This document shows, in pieces, positions 38,116 to 47,055 of a stretch of 64,000 nt of DNA; position 1 is the first letter of the stretch, and each line of letters begins with the position of its first letter. The notes under the pieces are model-generated. The model made no database searches. It had not been told where the DNA came from and worked only from the letters and a program-made list of their open reading frames with translations. A program made the translations under genes and the position numbers. This DNA comes from Collinsella vaginalis (GTDB lineage Bacteria > Actinomycetota > Coriobacteriia > Coriobacteriales > Coriobacteriaceae), in contig NZ_LT838844.1 of the NCBI RefSeq assembly GCF_900176655.1, forward strand, positions 134,178 to 198,177. Reading direction: 5' to 3'.

Positions 38116-38634
38116 ATGGGACTGTTCGATGCGTTTAAATCTTTTAGGAAGCCTGTTGAGGTTGATCAGGCAAAGAGCGATGACACCAAAGCCCGCATGC
38201 GTGCCCTTTTTGATGCGCAGGTTGAAGAAGGTCCCAGCTACCAGGTGGCCTATGGCTTCTCGGAGGATATACGCGGGGCAAACTTCGGCTTCGGCCGCAC
38301 GCTGTCGTATACGTATCAGAACTTCATCCTGGGCTTTCGCGATGCGGACACCGCCTTGGTGCTTTTGCCCGTCAGCCCCGACCTCTCTGAGTCCGGCGAG
38401 CTGATACGCTACACGCCCGAGACGGTGAAAAAGACCAACTACATCGCCATGACCGACCAGTATTACCTGCAGTACGGGAGCTCGTTCAAGAAGGAGTTCT
38501 TCAATCTGACGGTACCGAAGACGCTGGATGATATCGTCTCACTTGATTTCTATGACGAGGACAGCTTCTCCTATGTAGATCAGGAACAGGAAGCGGCGGC
38601 GTGGGCGGACTTCTGGCGGCAATTCAGCAAGTGA
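38116..38634 (+). CDS. Hypothetical protein, 172 residues
   Basis: The ATG at 38116 has a strong AAGGAGG six bases upstream. The product begins MGLFDAFKSFRKPVEVDQ and is soluble, acidic and without signal or membrane segment. A beta-rich centre (FILGFRDADTALVLLPVSPD, NYIAMTDQYYLQYG, FFNLTVPKTLDDIVSLDFYD) looks like a small sandwich or PH-like fold, but I do not recognise a family. It may form an operon with the small membrane protein that follows. Confidence 0.75.
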   Translation: MGLFDAFKSFRKPVEVDQAKSDDTKARMRALFDAQVEEGPSYQVAYGFSEDIRGANFGFGRTLSYTYQNFILGFRDADTALVLLPVSPDLSESGELIRYTPETVKKTNYIAMTDQYYLQYGSSFKKEFFNLTVPKTLDDIVSLDFYDEDSFSYVDQEQEAAAWADFWRQFSK

Positions 38635-38693
38635 CGCTCGGGGCGCACGGTGCCCAACAGCTCGGGAAGGGGACGGAACAGGAGATGACCAGC

Positions 38694-38921
38694 ATGCTTC
38701 CCACCTATGTGCTGGCCGCCATGTCCGGAGGGTTTCTCGTCTTCTGCTTCGTCCGCGTCTTCGTGCGGAAGGCGCAGGTGGCCCCGGTGGCTGGCGGCGC
38801 GTTCGCGCTTGGCATCCAGGTGCTTCTCGCACTCGTTGTGTTCGGGATGTCGCTGTGGAGCATGGTGAGCGGCACGCCCCTCCAGGAGATTCAGTACCGC
38901 GTCACGCAGCTCCTGCATTAG
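38694..38921 (+). CDS. Small hypothetical membrane protein
   Basis: The start is ATG 38694, nine bases after CAGGAG; ATG 38685 is an alternative but sits too close to that site. The 75-residue product has two hydrophobic helices, YVLAAMSGGFLVFCFVRVFV and FALGIQVLLALVVFGMSLWS, with a basic loop (RKAQVAP) between them. No family is recognised. It starts 59 bases after the preceding gene on the same strand. Confidence 0.6.
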   Translation: MLPTYVLAAMSGGFLVFCFVRVFVRKAQVAPVAGGAFALGIQVLLALVVFGMSLWSMVSGTPLQEIQYRVTQLLH

Positions 38922-39123
38922 CGGCCGTGCCCGTGGCGGACCGAGGCTCTTTTGCAGCGCGCCCCGCTCGTCACCGCCGCGTTTTTCACCCCTTCAAGGG
39001 TGGACGGCAGCCTGCTCAACCTGCCGTCCACCAGCCGCCATCCATCGCCGAAGTTTCTCGAAAAAACATCTTGCGCCCGTGTCAGGCATCTGTGTATACT
39101 AGCTCTCGCAGCACTGACTGCAT

Positions 39124-39200
<77 letters not shown>

Positions 39201-39209
39201 TCGCATTGA

Positions 39210-39240
39210 AATGCCTCACTTCGGTGGGGCATTCTATGTT
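39210..39240 (+). terminator. Hairpin terminator after tRNA-Asp
   Basis: AATGCCTCAC pairs with GTGGGGCATT (one G-T) around a TTCG loop, about ten bases after the tRNA; a T-rich CTATGTTTATT follows. Confidence 0.75.
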
Positions 39241-39393
39241 TATTGTCACCTCCGCGCCCACATATCTTGCATCCCAGTTCCGCGGTGTATAGTTGGGCGG
39301 CAAATGTCATTTCATTCGCATTCTTGTCGCCGGATGCGAACACCTGTCTGCGGTGGCGCACCGACGGGTGCGCCGGGCATGAAGGGGCTGTCC

Positions 39394-39888
39394 ATGGACA
39401 TCACGAGGAAGACCGACTACGCGCTCCGCATGCTCTCCATGCTCGCGACGGACGAGGCGGAGCTTCTCTCGGTGCGCACGGCCGCGGAACTCGGCGATGT
39501 GCCGTACTCCTTCGCTCGGTCCATCCAGCACAGACTGGCGCAAGCGGGGATCATCGAGAGCCTGCGCGGCGTGCACGGCGGCATGCGCCTCAAGCTGGAT
39601 CCCAAGCAGGTTAGCCTCTGCGAGATCGTCGAGGCCGTGCAGGGGCCCATCGTCGTGAACGAGTGCGCGGGCCCCGACGGGTTCTGCCCGCGCTCGGGAA
39701 GCTGCTGCTATCATCCCATCTGGATCGGCACGCAGGAGCTCGTCAAGAGCTACCTGAACTCCGTGACCCTGTACGACGTGGTGTACGGGCAGAAGTTCCC
39801 CTCGGTGGACGCCAAGTTCTCCGACCCCGACCGGTTCGTGGAGTACGTCGGCTGCGGGAGCCTGCCGGGCTGCTGCCCGAGCGCATAG
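39394..39888 (+). CDS. Rrf2 family transcriptional regulator
   Basis: The ATG at 39394 is preceded by AAGGGG; the longer frame runs back into the tRNA terminator. The 164-residue protein starts MDITRKTDYALRMLSMLA, the Rrf2 winged-helix signature. SFARSIQHRLAQAGIIESLRGVHGGMRL is the recognition helix and wing. A cysteine cluster (CAGPDGFCPRSGSCCYHP, residues about 91-108) resembles the Fe-S ligands of IscR and NsrR. A second CGSLPGCC cluster ends the protein. It probably senses iron-sulfur status, redox stress or nitric oxide. Rubrerythrin, 1.2 kb downstream, would be a natural target, but no operator is proven. Confidence 0.9.
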   Translation: MDITRKTDYALRMLSMLATDEAELLSVRTAAELGDVPYSFARSIQHRLAQAGIIESLRGVHGGMRLKLDPKQVSLCEIVEAVQGPIVVNECAGPDGFCPRSGSCCYHPIWIGTQELVKSYLNSVTLYDVVYGQKFPSVDAKFSDPDRFVEYVGCGSLPGCCPSA

Positions 39889-39940
39889 GGGGCGGGGCGG
39901 ACGCTCCGCGTTCTTACGGGATACAGAGGGGGAGGGCGCC

Positions 39941-40822
39941 ATGGTGGCGAATTCGTTTCGCATGCTGGTGAGAGCCGAGGGCGCTCGCCTCTACCGGGAC
40001 CTCCCGTGGCGCAACACGCGGGACCCCTACGCCATCTGGATATCGGAGGTCATGCTCCAGCAGACCCAGGTGCCCCGGGTGCTCACGCGCTGGGACGCCT
40101 GGCTCGAGCGCTTCCCGAGCGTCTTCTCCCTGGCCGAGGCCAGTGCGCACGACGTGCTGAGCGCGTGGCAGGGGATGGGCTACAACCGCCGCGCCCTCGC
40201 GCTCAAAGCGGCGGCGGAGACCGTGGCCTCCGCCTACGACGGCGTGTTCCCGCAGGATACCCGCGAGCTCTGCGCCCTGCCGGGCATCGGTCCGGCCACG
40301 GCCCAGGGCATCCGCTCCTTCGCCTTCAACCTCCCCGGAGTCTACCTCGAGACGAACGTGCGCACGGTCTTCCTCCACCACCTGTTCCCCGATGCTCCCG
40401 CCGTGCCCGATCGCGAGCTGATCCCCCTGGTCGAGGCGGCCTGCCCGGGGACCGAGGCGCCGTTCGCCGAGCCCCTCGACGAGGATGACACCCCGCGGGC
40501 CTGGTACTACGCCCTGCTCGACTACGGTGTCCTGCTCAAGAAGACCGTTCCCAACCCGTCGCGGCGGTCGAGCACGTACGCGCGGCAGTCGAAGTTCGAG
40601 GGGTCGCGCCGGCAGAAGCGCGCGGAGGTCGTGCGGATCCTGCTCGCCGCGCAGGCCGAGGGCGGCGGCCTGGATGCGGGGGAGATCCGCGGACGGCTCA
40701 CCGCGTTCGAGCGCGAGGCGGGGCGTGCGGCGGTCGATGCGGAGTTGGTGGACGGCATCCTCACGGACCTGGCAGGCGAGGGGTTCTGCGTGGAGCGGGA
40801 CGGGATCTGGGCGATCGCCTAG
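39941..40822 (+). CDS. MutY-like HhH-GPD DNA glycosylase without Fe-S cluster
   Basis: The 293-residue protein follows GGGGAGGG. MutY-type features are WISEVMLQQTQVPRVL with the catalytic Glu, WQGMGYNRRALALK, and the helix-hairpin-helix LPGIGPATAQGIRSFAF. The position of the conserved catalytic Asp (usually DGNVxRV) reads LETNVRTVF. The C-terminal Cys4 cluster is missing: YYALLDYGVLLKKTVPNPSRRSSTY replaces the usual cysteine segment. There is no NUDIX-like 8-oxoG recognition domain. It therefore belongs to a divergent HhH-GPD branch often annotated as adenine glycosylase; the lesion it removes is uncertain. Confidence 0.8.
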   Translation: MVANSFRMLVRAEGARLYRDLPWRNTRDPYAIWISEVMLQQTQVPRVLTRWDAWLERFPSVFSLAEASAHDVLSAWQGMGYNRRALALKAAAETVASAYDGVFPQDTRELCALPGIGPATAQGIRSFAFNLPGVYLETNVRTVFLHHLFPDAPAVPDRELIPLVEAACPGTEAPFAEPLDEDDTPRAWYYALLDYGVLLKKTVPNPSRRSSTYARQSKFEGSRRQKRAEVVRILLAAQAEGGGLDAGEIRGRLTAFEREAGRAAVDAELVDGILTDLAGEGFCVERDGIWAIA

Positions 40823-41099
40823 AGATCGCCTAGGCGCCCAAATGAATCGAACCAAGTGGACGTGCCTGTAAAAAAGTATGCCAAGGGTAATTTGCTGTAA
40901 ATATGTCGCATTTGTGCCGATTGCCTTCGGGTGGTTCATCCGATGACAAGATATGAGGAGGTACAGGCTTTGCAGCGCCCATAACAACCCGTTTTATCTG
41001 CGAGATTGCCCAGAAGATCCTTATTAGGAATGAGTTACAATAGGCATACCGGCGCAGAGGGGCGCCGAATGTACACCGTGTCGTCAGGAGGGAATCACT

Positions 41100-41639
41100 A
41101 TGGATTTCGAGAACTCTCAGACAAAGAAGAACCTCGAGACCGCTTTCGCCGGCGAGTCGCAGGCCCACACCAAGTATCGCTACTACTCTTCGCGCGCCAA
41201 GAAGGACGGCTACGTCCAGATCTCCAACATCTTCCTGGAGACGGCCATGAACGAGTCCGAGCATGCGAAGCTCTGGTTCAAGTACCTGCATGGCGGCGAG
41301 GTCCCCGGCACCCTCCAGAACCTGAAGGACGCTGCCGCTGGTGAGAACTACGAGTGGACCACCATGTACAAGGAGTTCGCCGAGACCGCCGATGAGGAGG
41401 GCTTCAAGGAGATCGCCGCGAAGTTCCGTGGCGTCGGCGCCGTCGAGAAGGCCCATGAGGAGCGCTACCTCAAGCTCGCTGAGCGCGTTGAGAAGGGCGA
41501 GGTCTTCAACCGCGAGGGCGTCAAGGTCTGGAAGTGCCTGAACTGCGGTCACCTGCATGTCGGCCCCACCGCTCCGCAGCTCTGCCCGGTGTGCATGCAC
41601 CCGCAGTCCTACTTCGAGGAGCATGTCGTCAACTACTAA
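41100..41639 (+). CDS. rbr: Rubrerythrin
   Basis: The 179-residue protein follows CAGGAGGGAATCACT. It has the four-helix diiron domain with ExxH motifs ([46 protein letters not shown]). A C-terminal rubredoxin-like site [20 protein letters not shown] binds one iron. The enzyme reduces hydrogen peroxide in anaerobes using NADH-linked rubredoxin. The strong codon bias and a good terminator fit high expression from a single gene. The preceding 277 bases (40823-41099) hold its promoter; TACAAT at 41036-41041 is a -10 candidate. Confidence 0.96.
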   Translation: MDFENSQTKKNLETAFAGESQAHTKYRYYSSRAKKDGYVQISNIFLETAMNESEHAKLWFKYLHGGEVPGTLQNLKDAAAGENYEWTTMYKEFAETADEEGFKEIAAKFRGVGAVEKAHEERYLKLAERVEKGEVFNREGVKVWKCLNCGHLHVGPTAPQLCPVCMHPQSYFEEHVVNY

Positions 41640-41661
41640 GGTTGATTCCCAGGGGGAGTGA

Positions 41662-41692
41662 GAGCGCCGACGTTCGCGTCGGCGCTCTTTTT
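41662..41692 (+). terminator. Intrinsic terminator of rubrerythrin
   Basis: GAGCGCCGACG pairs with CGTCGGCGCTC around a short loop, followed by a run of T at 41687-41692. Confidence 0.9.
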
Positions 41693-42001
41693 ATATGAGC
41701 TGAACATCGGCAAGCGGCAAAACCGGCCCGACCCCTCCGGCGCCACCGATGGGGACGGGCCTGCTTATTGGCGTAACATTATCGGAGGCCATAGAGCACG
41801 TTGGTCGTGCTCCCCATGGAGTGGTCTTATGGGGCGTCACCCTATATTTCTCGACGCCGCGTGCATTGCGTGTTCGGAAAGGAGTACGCCATGGGCCAGC
41901 ACTCCTTATCTTCCTTACGAATGTCGTAATATTCAGATTTATAGATATTCTTTTGACGATTTAGATATTTTCTGAGCGCAGTTTTCAAACGCGCGGTGGA
42001 G
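41693..42001. other. AT-rich gene-free region before the MITE-like element
   Basis: This stretch is clearly richer in A and T than the genome average toward its right end (TTTTGACGATTTAGATATTTTC). A 71-codon frame at 41749 has no ribosome site and no recognisable product, so I do not call it. Confidence 0.45.
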
Positions 42002-42207
42002 CTAGTAGAAAATGTCAGATCTGCGTCATCAGAGGATCGAGCGACCCCGTAAAGCCGCTATGCCGGAAGAAAATAGACTACGAAGCTATATAGATCGTAG
42101 TTTTTTCGGAGTACCACAACCGCATGAGGGACGATGCGCAAGCCAAAGAACCCAACCGGAGGGTTGAACACGCGATGAATAGACTCAGATCTGACATTTT
42201 CTACTAG
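42002..42207. mobile_element. MITE-like element, copy B (inverted-repeat ends)
   Basis: CTAGTAGAAAATGTCAGATC begins at 42002, and its exact inverse ends at 42207 (right arm 42186-42207, perfect over 22 bases). The interior of about 160 bp carries no ORF and is unrelated to copies A and C. The segment just inside the right end (ATGAATAGACT) does resemble copy A (ATGTATAGACT). From 42208 to 42529 there is only the 5' region of the hydrogenase operon. Confidence 0.75.
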
Positions 42208-42529
42208 GAGGGCAGCGCGGGCCGTCCACCATGCCCCCAAACCGACGCCCCGCGCGCCGTACCCTCAGTGACCCGCTGTCAAAATGGCCGTCCCCTCTTG
42301 TAGGTGACCTTGCAAACGATAGATCTACCAGCGTGAACGCGATCTGAAATCGCCGATCAATTCTTCTCGCTCGCGGGATCACGCCCAAAGTTCCCGCCCG
42401 AGGGCGCATAATAGATATGATTCACGCGGCCCCTCATACCTGCGATTCGCCGTTGCGAGGCGGGGCCGCGTCGTTGCTGTGGAGGCGCGGTGTGCCATGG
42501 GCCACCGCCGAAGAAGGGGAGGTGTTCGA

Positions 42530-43891
42530 ATGGCAGTGCAGGAAAAGACTGCGCGCGCATCGCTCGATGACCGCCTTGAGGCGCATGGCTTCACCCGCCG
42601 TGATTTCCTCAAGTATTGCGGGAGCCTTGCCGTGATGCTCGGTCTTTCCCAGGCCGCAGCGCCCCAGATCGCCGAGGCGCTCGTGACCGGTGCCGAGTCG
42701 GGCAAGCTGCTACCGGTCATCTGGATGGAAGGCGGCTCATGCTCGGGGTGCACGGAGGCCCTGGCTCAGACCAACACGCCCGACATCCCGGAGCTCGTGC
42801 TCGAGACGATCTCGCTCAACTACAGCGAGACCCTCTCCGCTGCGGTGGGCTTCTCGATGGAGCAGGCCCGTAAGGACACCATCGAGGCGGGGGGTTATGT
42901 CCTCGTCTACGAGGGCGCCGTCCCCACGGCATTCGATGGCAACGTGCTCCTCGTCGGCGGCGAGAAGGGCATCGACTCCCTCGCCGAGACCGCCGAGCAC
43001 GCCGACGCGGTCATCGCGCTCGGTTCCTGCGCGTGCGACGGCGGCTGGATGGCCTCCCGTCCCAACGACGCGCACGCCATGGGCGTCCAGAAGTACCTCG
43101 CCGACCGCGGTATCGTGACGCCGGTCGTGAACATCCCGTGCTGCCCCGCGAACCCCGAGTGGCTCGTGGCCGTCATCGTCGAGTACGCCCTCATGGGGCG
43201 CCTGCCCGAGCTGAACTCCAAGAACGAGCCGGTGCAGATGTTCAACCAGACGGTGCACGACAACTGCCCGCGCCGCGGTCATTTCGAGAATGGCGAGTTC
43301 GTCTACCGTTTCGGCAGCGCTGAGGAGGCCAAGGGCTACTGCCTCTACCCGCTCGGCTGCCGCGGACCGCAGACCTTCACCAACTGCCCCATCACCCGGT
43401 GGAACCGCTCAATATCCTGGTGTGTGGAAGCCGGTGCCCCCTGCATCGGCTGTGGCGCCATCAACCCGCTGCACCCGCAGCGCAACTGGGTCGATGAGAG
43501 CACGCCCTTCCTCAAGCGCCACCGCAACATCTCGCTCGGCGACTTCCACTTCCAGCCCCCGGTGGCGGCCCTCGCGCTCACTGGCCGCGTGGTGGCCGCC
43601 CTCGGGGTGCATGGCGTGGGGATGAAGGTCGCCGGCCGCGTGGACGGCGGCGCCGACTTCGAGCCCGAGCGCCGATGGGACGTCAAGCACGGTGACGAGG
43701 CCGCCCATGAGGCGGGTCGCCGCGCCGCGAAGCTGTACGAGGAGCTTGACGCCCGGGGCATCGAGCCCAAGAACGACCACCGTTTCCGCAAGATGCGCGA
43801 GGCCAAGCGAGCCCGTCAGCAGGAGGCCGACGCCCGCGCGGCGGCGGCGCGGAAGACGGACGACCCATCCGGGAAGGGAGGGGATGAGTGA
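42530..43891 (+). CDS. hyaA: NiFe hydrogenase small subunit (group 1, Tat-exported)
   Basis: The ATG at 42530 follows GGGGAGG and gives 453 residues. A Tat signal TRRDFLKYCGSLAVMLGLSQAA exports the folded dimer. The proximal 4Fe-4S site uses GGSCSGCTEAL, GSCACDGG and PCCPANP. The distal and medial sites follow in CLYPLGCRGPQTFTNCP and CVEAGAPCIGCGAINPLHP. A long charged C-terminal tail (about residues 370-453, EAKRARQQEADARAAAARK) replaces the usual membrane anchor helix, so attachment must rely on the cytochrome b subunit. It overlaps the large subunit by one base. Confidence 0.95.
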   Translation: MAVQEKTARASLDDRLEAHGFTRRDFLKYCGSLAVMLGLSQAAAPQIAEALVTGAESGKLLPVIWMEGGSCSGCTEALAQTNTPDIPELVLETISLNYSETLSAAVGFSMEQARKDTIEAGGYVLVYEGAVPTAFDGNVLLVGGEKGIDSLAETAEHADAVIALGSCACDGGWMASRPNDAHAMGVQKYLADRGIVTPVVNIPCCPANPEWLVAVIVEYALMGRLPELNSKNEPVQMFNQTVHDNCPRRGHFENGEFVYRFGSAEEAKGYCLYPLGCRGPQTFTNCPITRWNRSISWCVEAGAPCIGCGAINPLHPQRNWVDESTPFLKRHRNISLGDFHFQPPVAALALTGRVVAALGVHGVGMKVAGRVDGGADFEPERRWDVKHGDEAAHEAGRRAAKLYEELDARGIEPKNDHRFRKMREAKRARQQEADARAAAARKTDDPSGKGGDE

Positions 43892-45555
43892 TGGCGCGCT
43901 CCACCGTTGATCCCATCACCCGCATCGAGGGCCACCTCTCCATCGAGATGGAGGTCGAGGACGGCAAGGTCGTTCAGGCATGGTCCTCGGGCAACCTGTA
44001 CCGCGGCCTCGAGAATGCGCTCACCGGCCGCACGCCCTACGATGCGGCGCTCATCTCCGAGCGCATCTGCGGCGTGTGCCCCGTCTCGCACGTGCACACG
44101 TCCTGCCTAGCCGCCGAGGACGCCTACGGCATCAAGGCCCCTGAGGGCGCGCGCCTCGTGCGGAACCTCGCGGAGGGCGGGCAGATCCTGCACTCCACGA
44201 TCCTGTGGTTCTACAACCTCGCGGGACTGGATTACATCAACCCGCTGAACGCCGTCAACGCCAACGCGGCTGACGCCTATGACGTCTGCAAAACCTACGG
44301 CACCTCGGGTACGGATTTCGAGGCCCTGCTCACGCGCCTCAAGGCGTTCGCGGAGAACGGGCAGCTCTCCATCTTCTCCGGCAACTGGTTTGACGTGCTG
44401 GACACGGATGGCTCCTCGGCCTTCCACCTCACGCCCGCCGAGGACCTGGTGGGGACCGCCCACTACTTCGAGGGCATCGAGAACCAGGCCAAGGCCTCGC
44501 AGATCTGCGCCCTCATCGGCGGCAAGATGCCGCATATCATGACGTCCATCCCCGGCGGCACCTCGTTCGTGCCCACGCCCGAGAAGCTCGATGAGATCAT
44601 CTACCGGATCACCGAGCTCAAACAGTGGATCCACGGGACCATGATTCCCGATCTGTACATGATCGTGGCCAAATACCCCAACCTCGTCGGCATGGGCAAG
44701 GGCGACGGGCACTTCGTGTCCTTCGGCGTGCTCGACGCCGAGAGCCGGGAGATGAACGACCGCTACCTGCCCGCCGGTATCGTGACCCTCGATGCGGACG
44801 GCACGCTCCATATCGACAACGTGGACGCCGACCTCATCACCGAGGACGTCACGCACGCCTACTACCAGAACCACGCGCCGCTGAACCCGCAGGACGGCGT
44901 CACCGTGGCGCAGTGGCCAAAAGAGGGCAAGGACTTCAACAACAAGTACACCTGGTGCAAGGCGCCGCGCTACGACGGCAAGCCCCTCCAGGCCGGCGGC
45001 ATCTCGCGCATGCTCGCCGGGTACGCGCGCGGGGTGGAGCCCATCGTCAGGCTCATCGACGACGCCCTGGAGAAGACCGGCCTCGCCCTCACCGACCTCG
45101 ACTGCGTGGCCGGGCGCCTCTTGACTCGCGTACTCGAGGCAGCCTACGTGGTGGACAAGATGGAGGACGACTTCAACGAGCTCGTCGCCCTGATGAAGGA
45201 CGGCAAGGCTGAGTATTACACGCCGGCCGCCACCACGACGGGCAAGGGCCTCGGCCTCTGGGAGGCGCCGCGCGGCGCGCTGCTGCATACCGAGACGGTT
45301 GAGACCGATGTGATCACCCATTACCAGGAGATCATCCCATCCACCTGGAACCTGTCGCCCATCGACGGCGACGACCAGCCCGGACCGCTCGAGTCCATGC
45401 TGCTGAACACGGACGTCACCGATATCGAGAAGCCGCTCGACGCCGTGCGCATCGTGCACAGCGTCGACCCGTGCACGGCTTGTGCCTGCCATGTGAGCGA
45501 GCCCAAGACCGGCAAGACCTTCAGCGTGGTCACGTCTCCGTGGGGGGTGGAGTAG
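43891..45555 (+). CDS. hyaB: NiFe hydrogenase large subunit
   Basis: The 554-residue protein starts MARSTVDPITRIEGHLSIEME. The L1 motif ERICGVCPVSHVHTS and the C-terminal L2 motif SVDPCTACACHV supply the four cysteines that hold the Ni-Fe centre. A C-terminal tail after the L2 His (SEPKTGKTFSVVTSPWGVE) would be removed by a maturation endopeptidase. It oxidises periplasmic-side H2 together with the small subunit and passes electrons to the quinone pool through the cytochrome. No hyp or protease genes lie in the window. GGGAGGGG precedes the ATG, which overlaps the upstream stop (TGATG). Confidence 0.96.
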   Translation: MARSTVDPITRIEGHLSIEMEVEDGKVVQAWSSGNLYRGLENALTGRTPYDAALISERICGVCPVSHVHTSCLAAEDAYGIKAPEGARLVRNLAEGGQILHSTILWFYNLAGLDYINPLNAVNANAADAYDVCKTYGTSGTDFEALLTRLKAFAENGQLSIFSGNWFDVLDTDGSSAFHLTPAEDLVGTAHYFEGIENQAKASQICALIGGKMPHIMTSIPGGTSFVPTPEKLDEIIYRITELKQWIHGTMIPDLYMIVAKYPNLVGMGKGDGHFVSFGVLDAESREMNDRYLPAGIVTLDADGTLHIDNVDADLITEDVTHAYYQNHAPLNPQDGVTVAQWPKEGKDFNNKYTWCKAPRYDGKPLQAGGISRMLAGYARGVEPIVRLIDDALEKTGLALTDLDCVAGRLLTRVLEAAYVVDKMEDDFNELVALMKDGKAEYYTPAATTTGKGLGLWEAPRGALLHTETVETDVITHYQEIIPSTWNLSPIDGDDQPGPLESMLLNTDVTDIEKPLDAVRIVHSVDPCTACACHVSEPKTGKTFSVVTSPWGVE

Positions 45556-46284
45556 ATGGCGCATATGGCTCACTACCGCGAGGCGCATCCGCTGCCGTTC
45601 GTGGTGACGCACTGGGTCAACCTGATCGCGATGATCTTCTTGATCTGCACGGGGTTCTACATCCACTACCCGCTCTTCGGCGGCGTGATGTCCATCGCCC
45701 GCGGCCTGCACATCTTCTTCGGCATCGTTTTGATCTTGAACTGCCTGGTCCGTGTGATCCTCGCGTTCTTCATCAAGAGCGCCCCGGCCCCGGGCACGCG
45801 CGAGACGGTGCTCGACGTCAAGACCTGGCTGCCGCAGTGCGACAACCGCCATCAGCTGTGGGCGTGGATCAGCTACTACCTGTTCCTTAGGCGCGAGCAC
45901 CCCATCGCGGCGAAGCTCGGTGTGCCGCAGAAGATCGTGTACCTGCTGATCCCCGTGCTGATCCTCTTCACGGGGTACACCGGGTTCTGCCTGTGGGGGA
46001 CCACGGCGGGGATGCCGATCTTCGCTGCCGGTCTCGACTTCCTCGGCGGCCCGATGAAGGTGCGCATCCTGCACTACTTCATGATGTGGGTCTTCCTGGG
46101 CTTCATGTGCATCCACGTGTACCTATCGCTGATCGAGGGCGTGAGCCCGGCCAAGCTCATCTTCTTCTGGAAGGAGACGCCCGGCCTGGTGTACGACCCC
46201 GAGACGATGAACATCGTGGGCTTCGATGGCATGGGTGAGGAGCCCGACTGCGGGGAGACGTTCAAGGAGGAACGAGGGGAATAG
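45556..46284 (+). CDS. hyaC: NiFe hydrogenase cytochrome b subunit
   Basis: This 242-residue protein starts directly after the large-subunit stop. Four hydrophobic helices carry heme-ligand histidines in VVTHWVNLIAMI, ARGLHIFFGIVL and ILHYFMMWVFLGFMCIHVYL. The family anchors uptake hydrogenases and hands electrons to menaquinone. The C-terminal soluble tail (ETMNIVGFDGMGEEPDCGE) is longer than in E. coli HyaC. It completes the three-gene structural operon; a strong hairpin follows. Confidence 0.93.
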   Translation: MAHMAHYREAHPLPFVVTHWVNLIAMIFLICTGFYIHYPLFGGVMSIARGLHIFFGIVLILNCLVRVILAFFIKSAPAPGTRETVLDVKTWLPQCDNRHQLWAWISYYLFLRREHPIAAKLGVPQKIVYLLIPVLILFTGYTGFCLWGTTAGMPIFAAGLDFLGGPMKVRILHYFMMWVFLGFMCIHVYLSLIEGVSPAKLIFFWKETPGLVYDPETMNIVGFDGMGEEPDCGETFKEERGE

Positions 46285-46364
46285 GCGCTCGCGCGGCTGC
46301 TTGCTGTTGATTGCGGGCCCTGCGATCTCTGATCGCCCGCGGAGGTCATAGCATCGATCTTTCT

Positions 46365-46405
46365 GGAGGTCCCGGTATCCGTATGGTGCCGGGGCCTCCG
46401 CTTTT
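46365..46405 (+). terminator. Intrinsic terminator of the hydrogenase operon
   Basis: GGAGGTCCCGG (46365-46375) pairs with CCGGGGCCTCC (about 46389-46399), followed by GCTTTT. Confidence 0.88.
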
Positions 46406-46558
46406 ATGTGGAGGTCGGCTTGAGCGTGCGCTTTCGAGATCGGTTGCGCTGTGGTCGCCCCGCTCCGTCCGGACGCGCCTTGGTCGTCCCCTGCCCCGAC
46501 CGGGTACGCTGTGCCGACCCAGCCCCGATCGTGCACACCCCGCCCGTCCTGCTCCGCC

Positions 46559-46870
46559 CAGGTGCGCCGTGTTCGCCCCGCTTCGCGCGAAAATGCTTTG
46601 GAGTACGTTTTCCGATGCGTTCGTCTCACCCCGATCGGGTGCACCTCGCCTGTCCTACCCCGCCCCGCCTAGGTGCGCCGTGCCCGCCCCGACCAGGTGC
46701 ACCTCGCTCGCTCTGTCTTGCGCGAAAATGGTTTCAAAATACGTTTCCGATGCGTTCTCTTCGCGTCTGTAGCACCCCGCGTATGAAAGCGGCTCCAAAG
46801 TATGTTTCAGGCAGCGTCTCTCGGGCATTTTGCCTGGACGTAGCCTCTAAAGTACGTTTTTCTCGCCAAC
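46559..46870. repeat. Degenerate repeats including ACGTTTT-family units
   Basis: GGTGCGCCGTG with following CGCCCCG recurs at 46561 and 46671 (period about 110). Each copy is followed by GCGCGAAAATG, then TACGTTTTCCGATGCGTTC or TACGTTTCCGATGCGTTC. Two further pieces (CCAAAGTATGTTTCAGGCAG and CTAAAGTACGTTTTTCTCGCC) match the AACGTACTTT words at 15.7-16.2 kb and 24.3 kb. The whole interval 46406-47055 lacks a gene. Confidence 0.65.
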
Positions 46871-46969
46871 ACCCAGGCGTCCCTGCCTCACGCGTGGAGC
46901 ACGTCTAGCGCCGCCGACGGCCGTCATCAGACCGCTGAGCCGTCTTCCCCGTGAGCGTTGTCGAACGTA

Positions 46970-46979
46970 TGATATAAAC
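46970..46979 (+). promoter_or_regulatory. Promoter element TGATATAAAC upstream of the LacI gene
   Basis: TGATATAAAC matches an extended -10 (TGN then TATAAA). The same ten bases occur before the sugar isomerase gene (49051) and the second PTS gene (63295). AT-rich sequence with TATTTATACGATCGTTTA follows. Confidence 0.5.
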
Positions 46980-47055
46980 TAGCATATAAATATTTATACG
47001 ATCGTTTAATCTGCAGGTACAGAGCGACGATGAGCACATTGAGGAGCATGTAAGC

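Noticed and set aside
39211-39393. N-terminal extension of the Rrf2 regulator
   Set aside because: It would start inside the tRNA-Asp terminator; the Rrf2 signature MDITRKTDYALR begins at 39394.
41749-41964. 71-codon frame before MITE-like copy B
   Set aside because: No ribosome site, no known family, and the region is otherwise non-coding.
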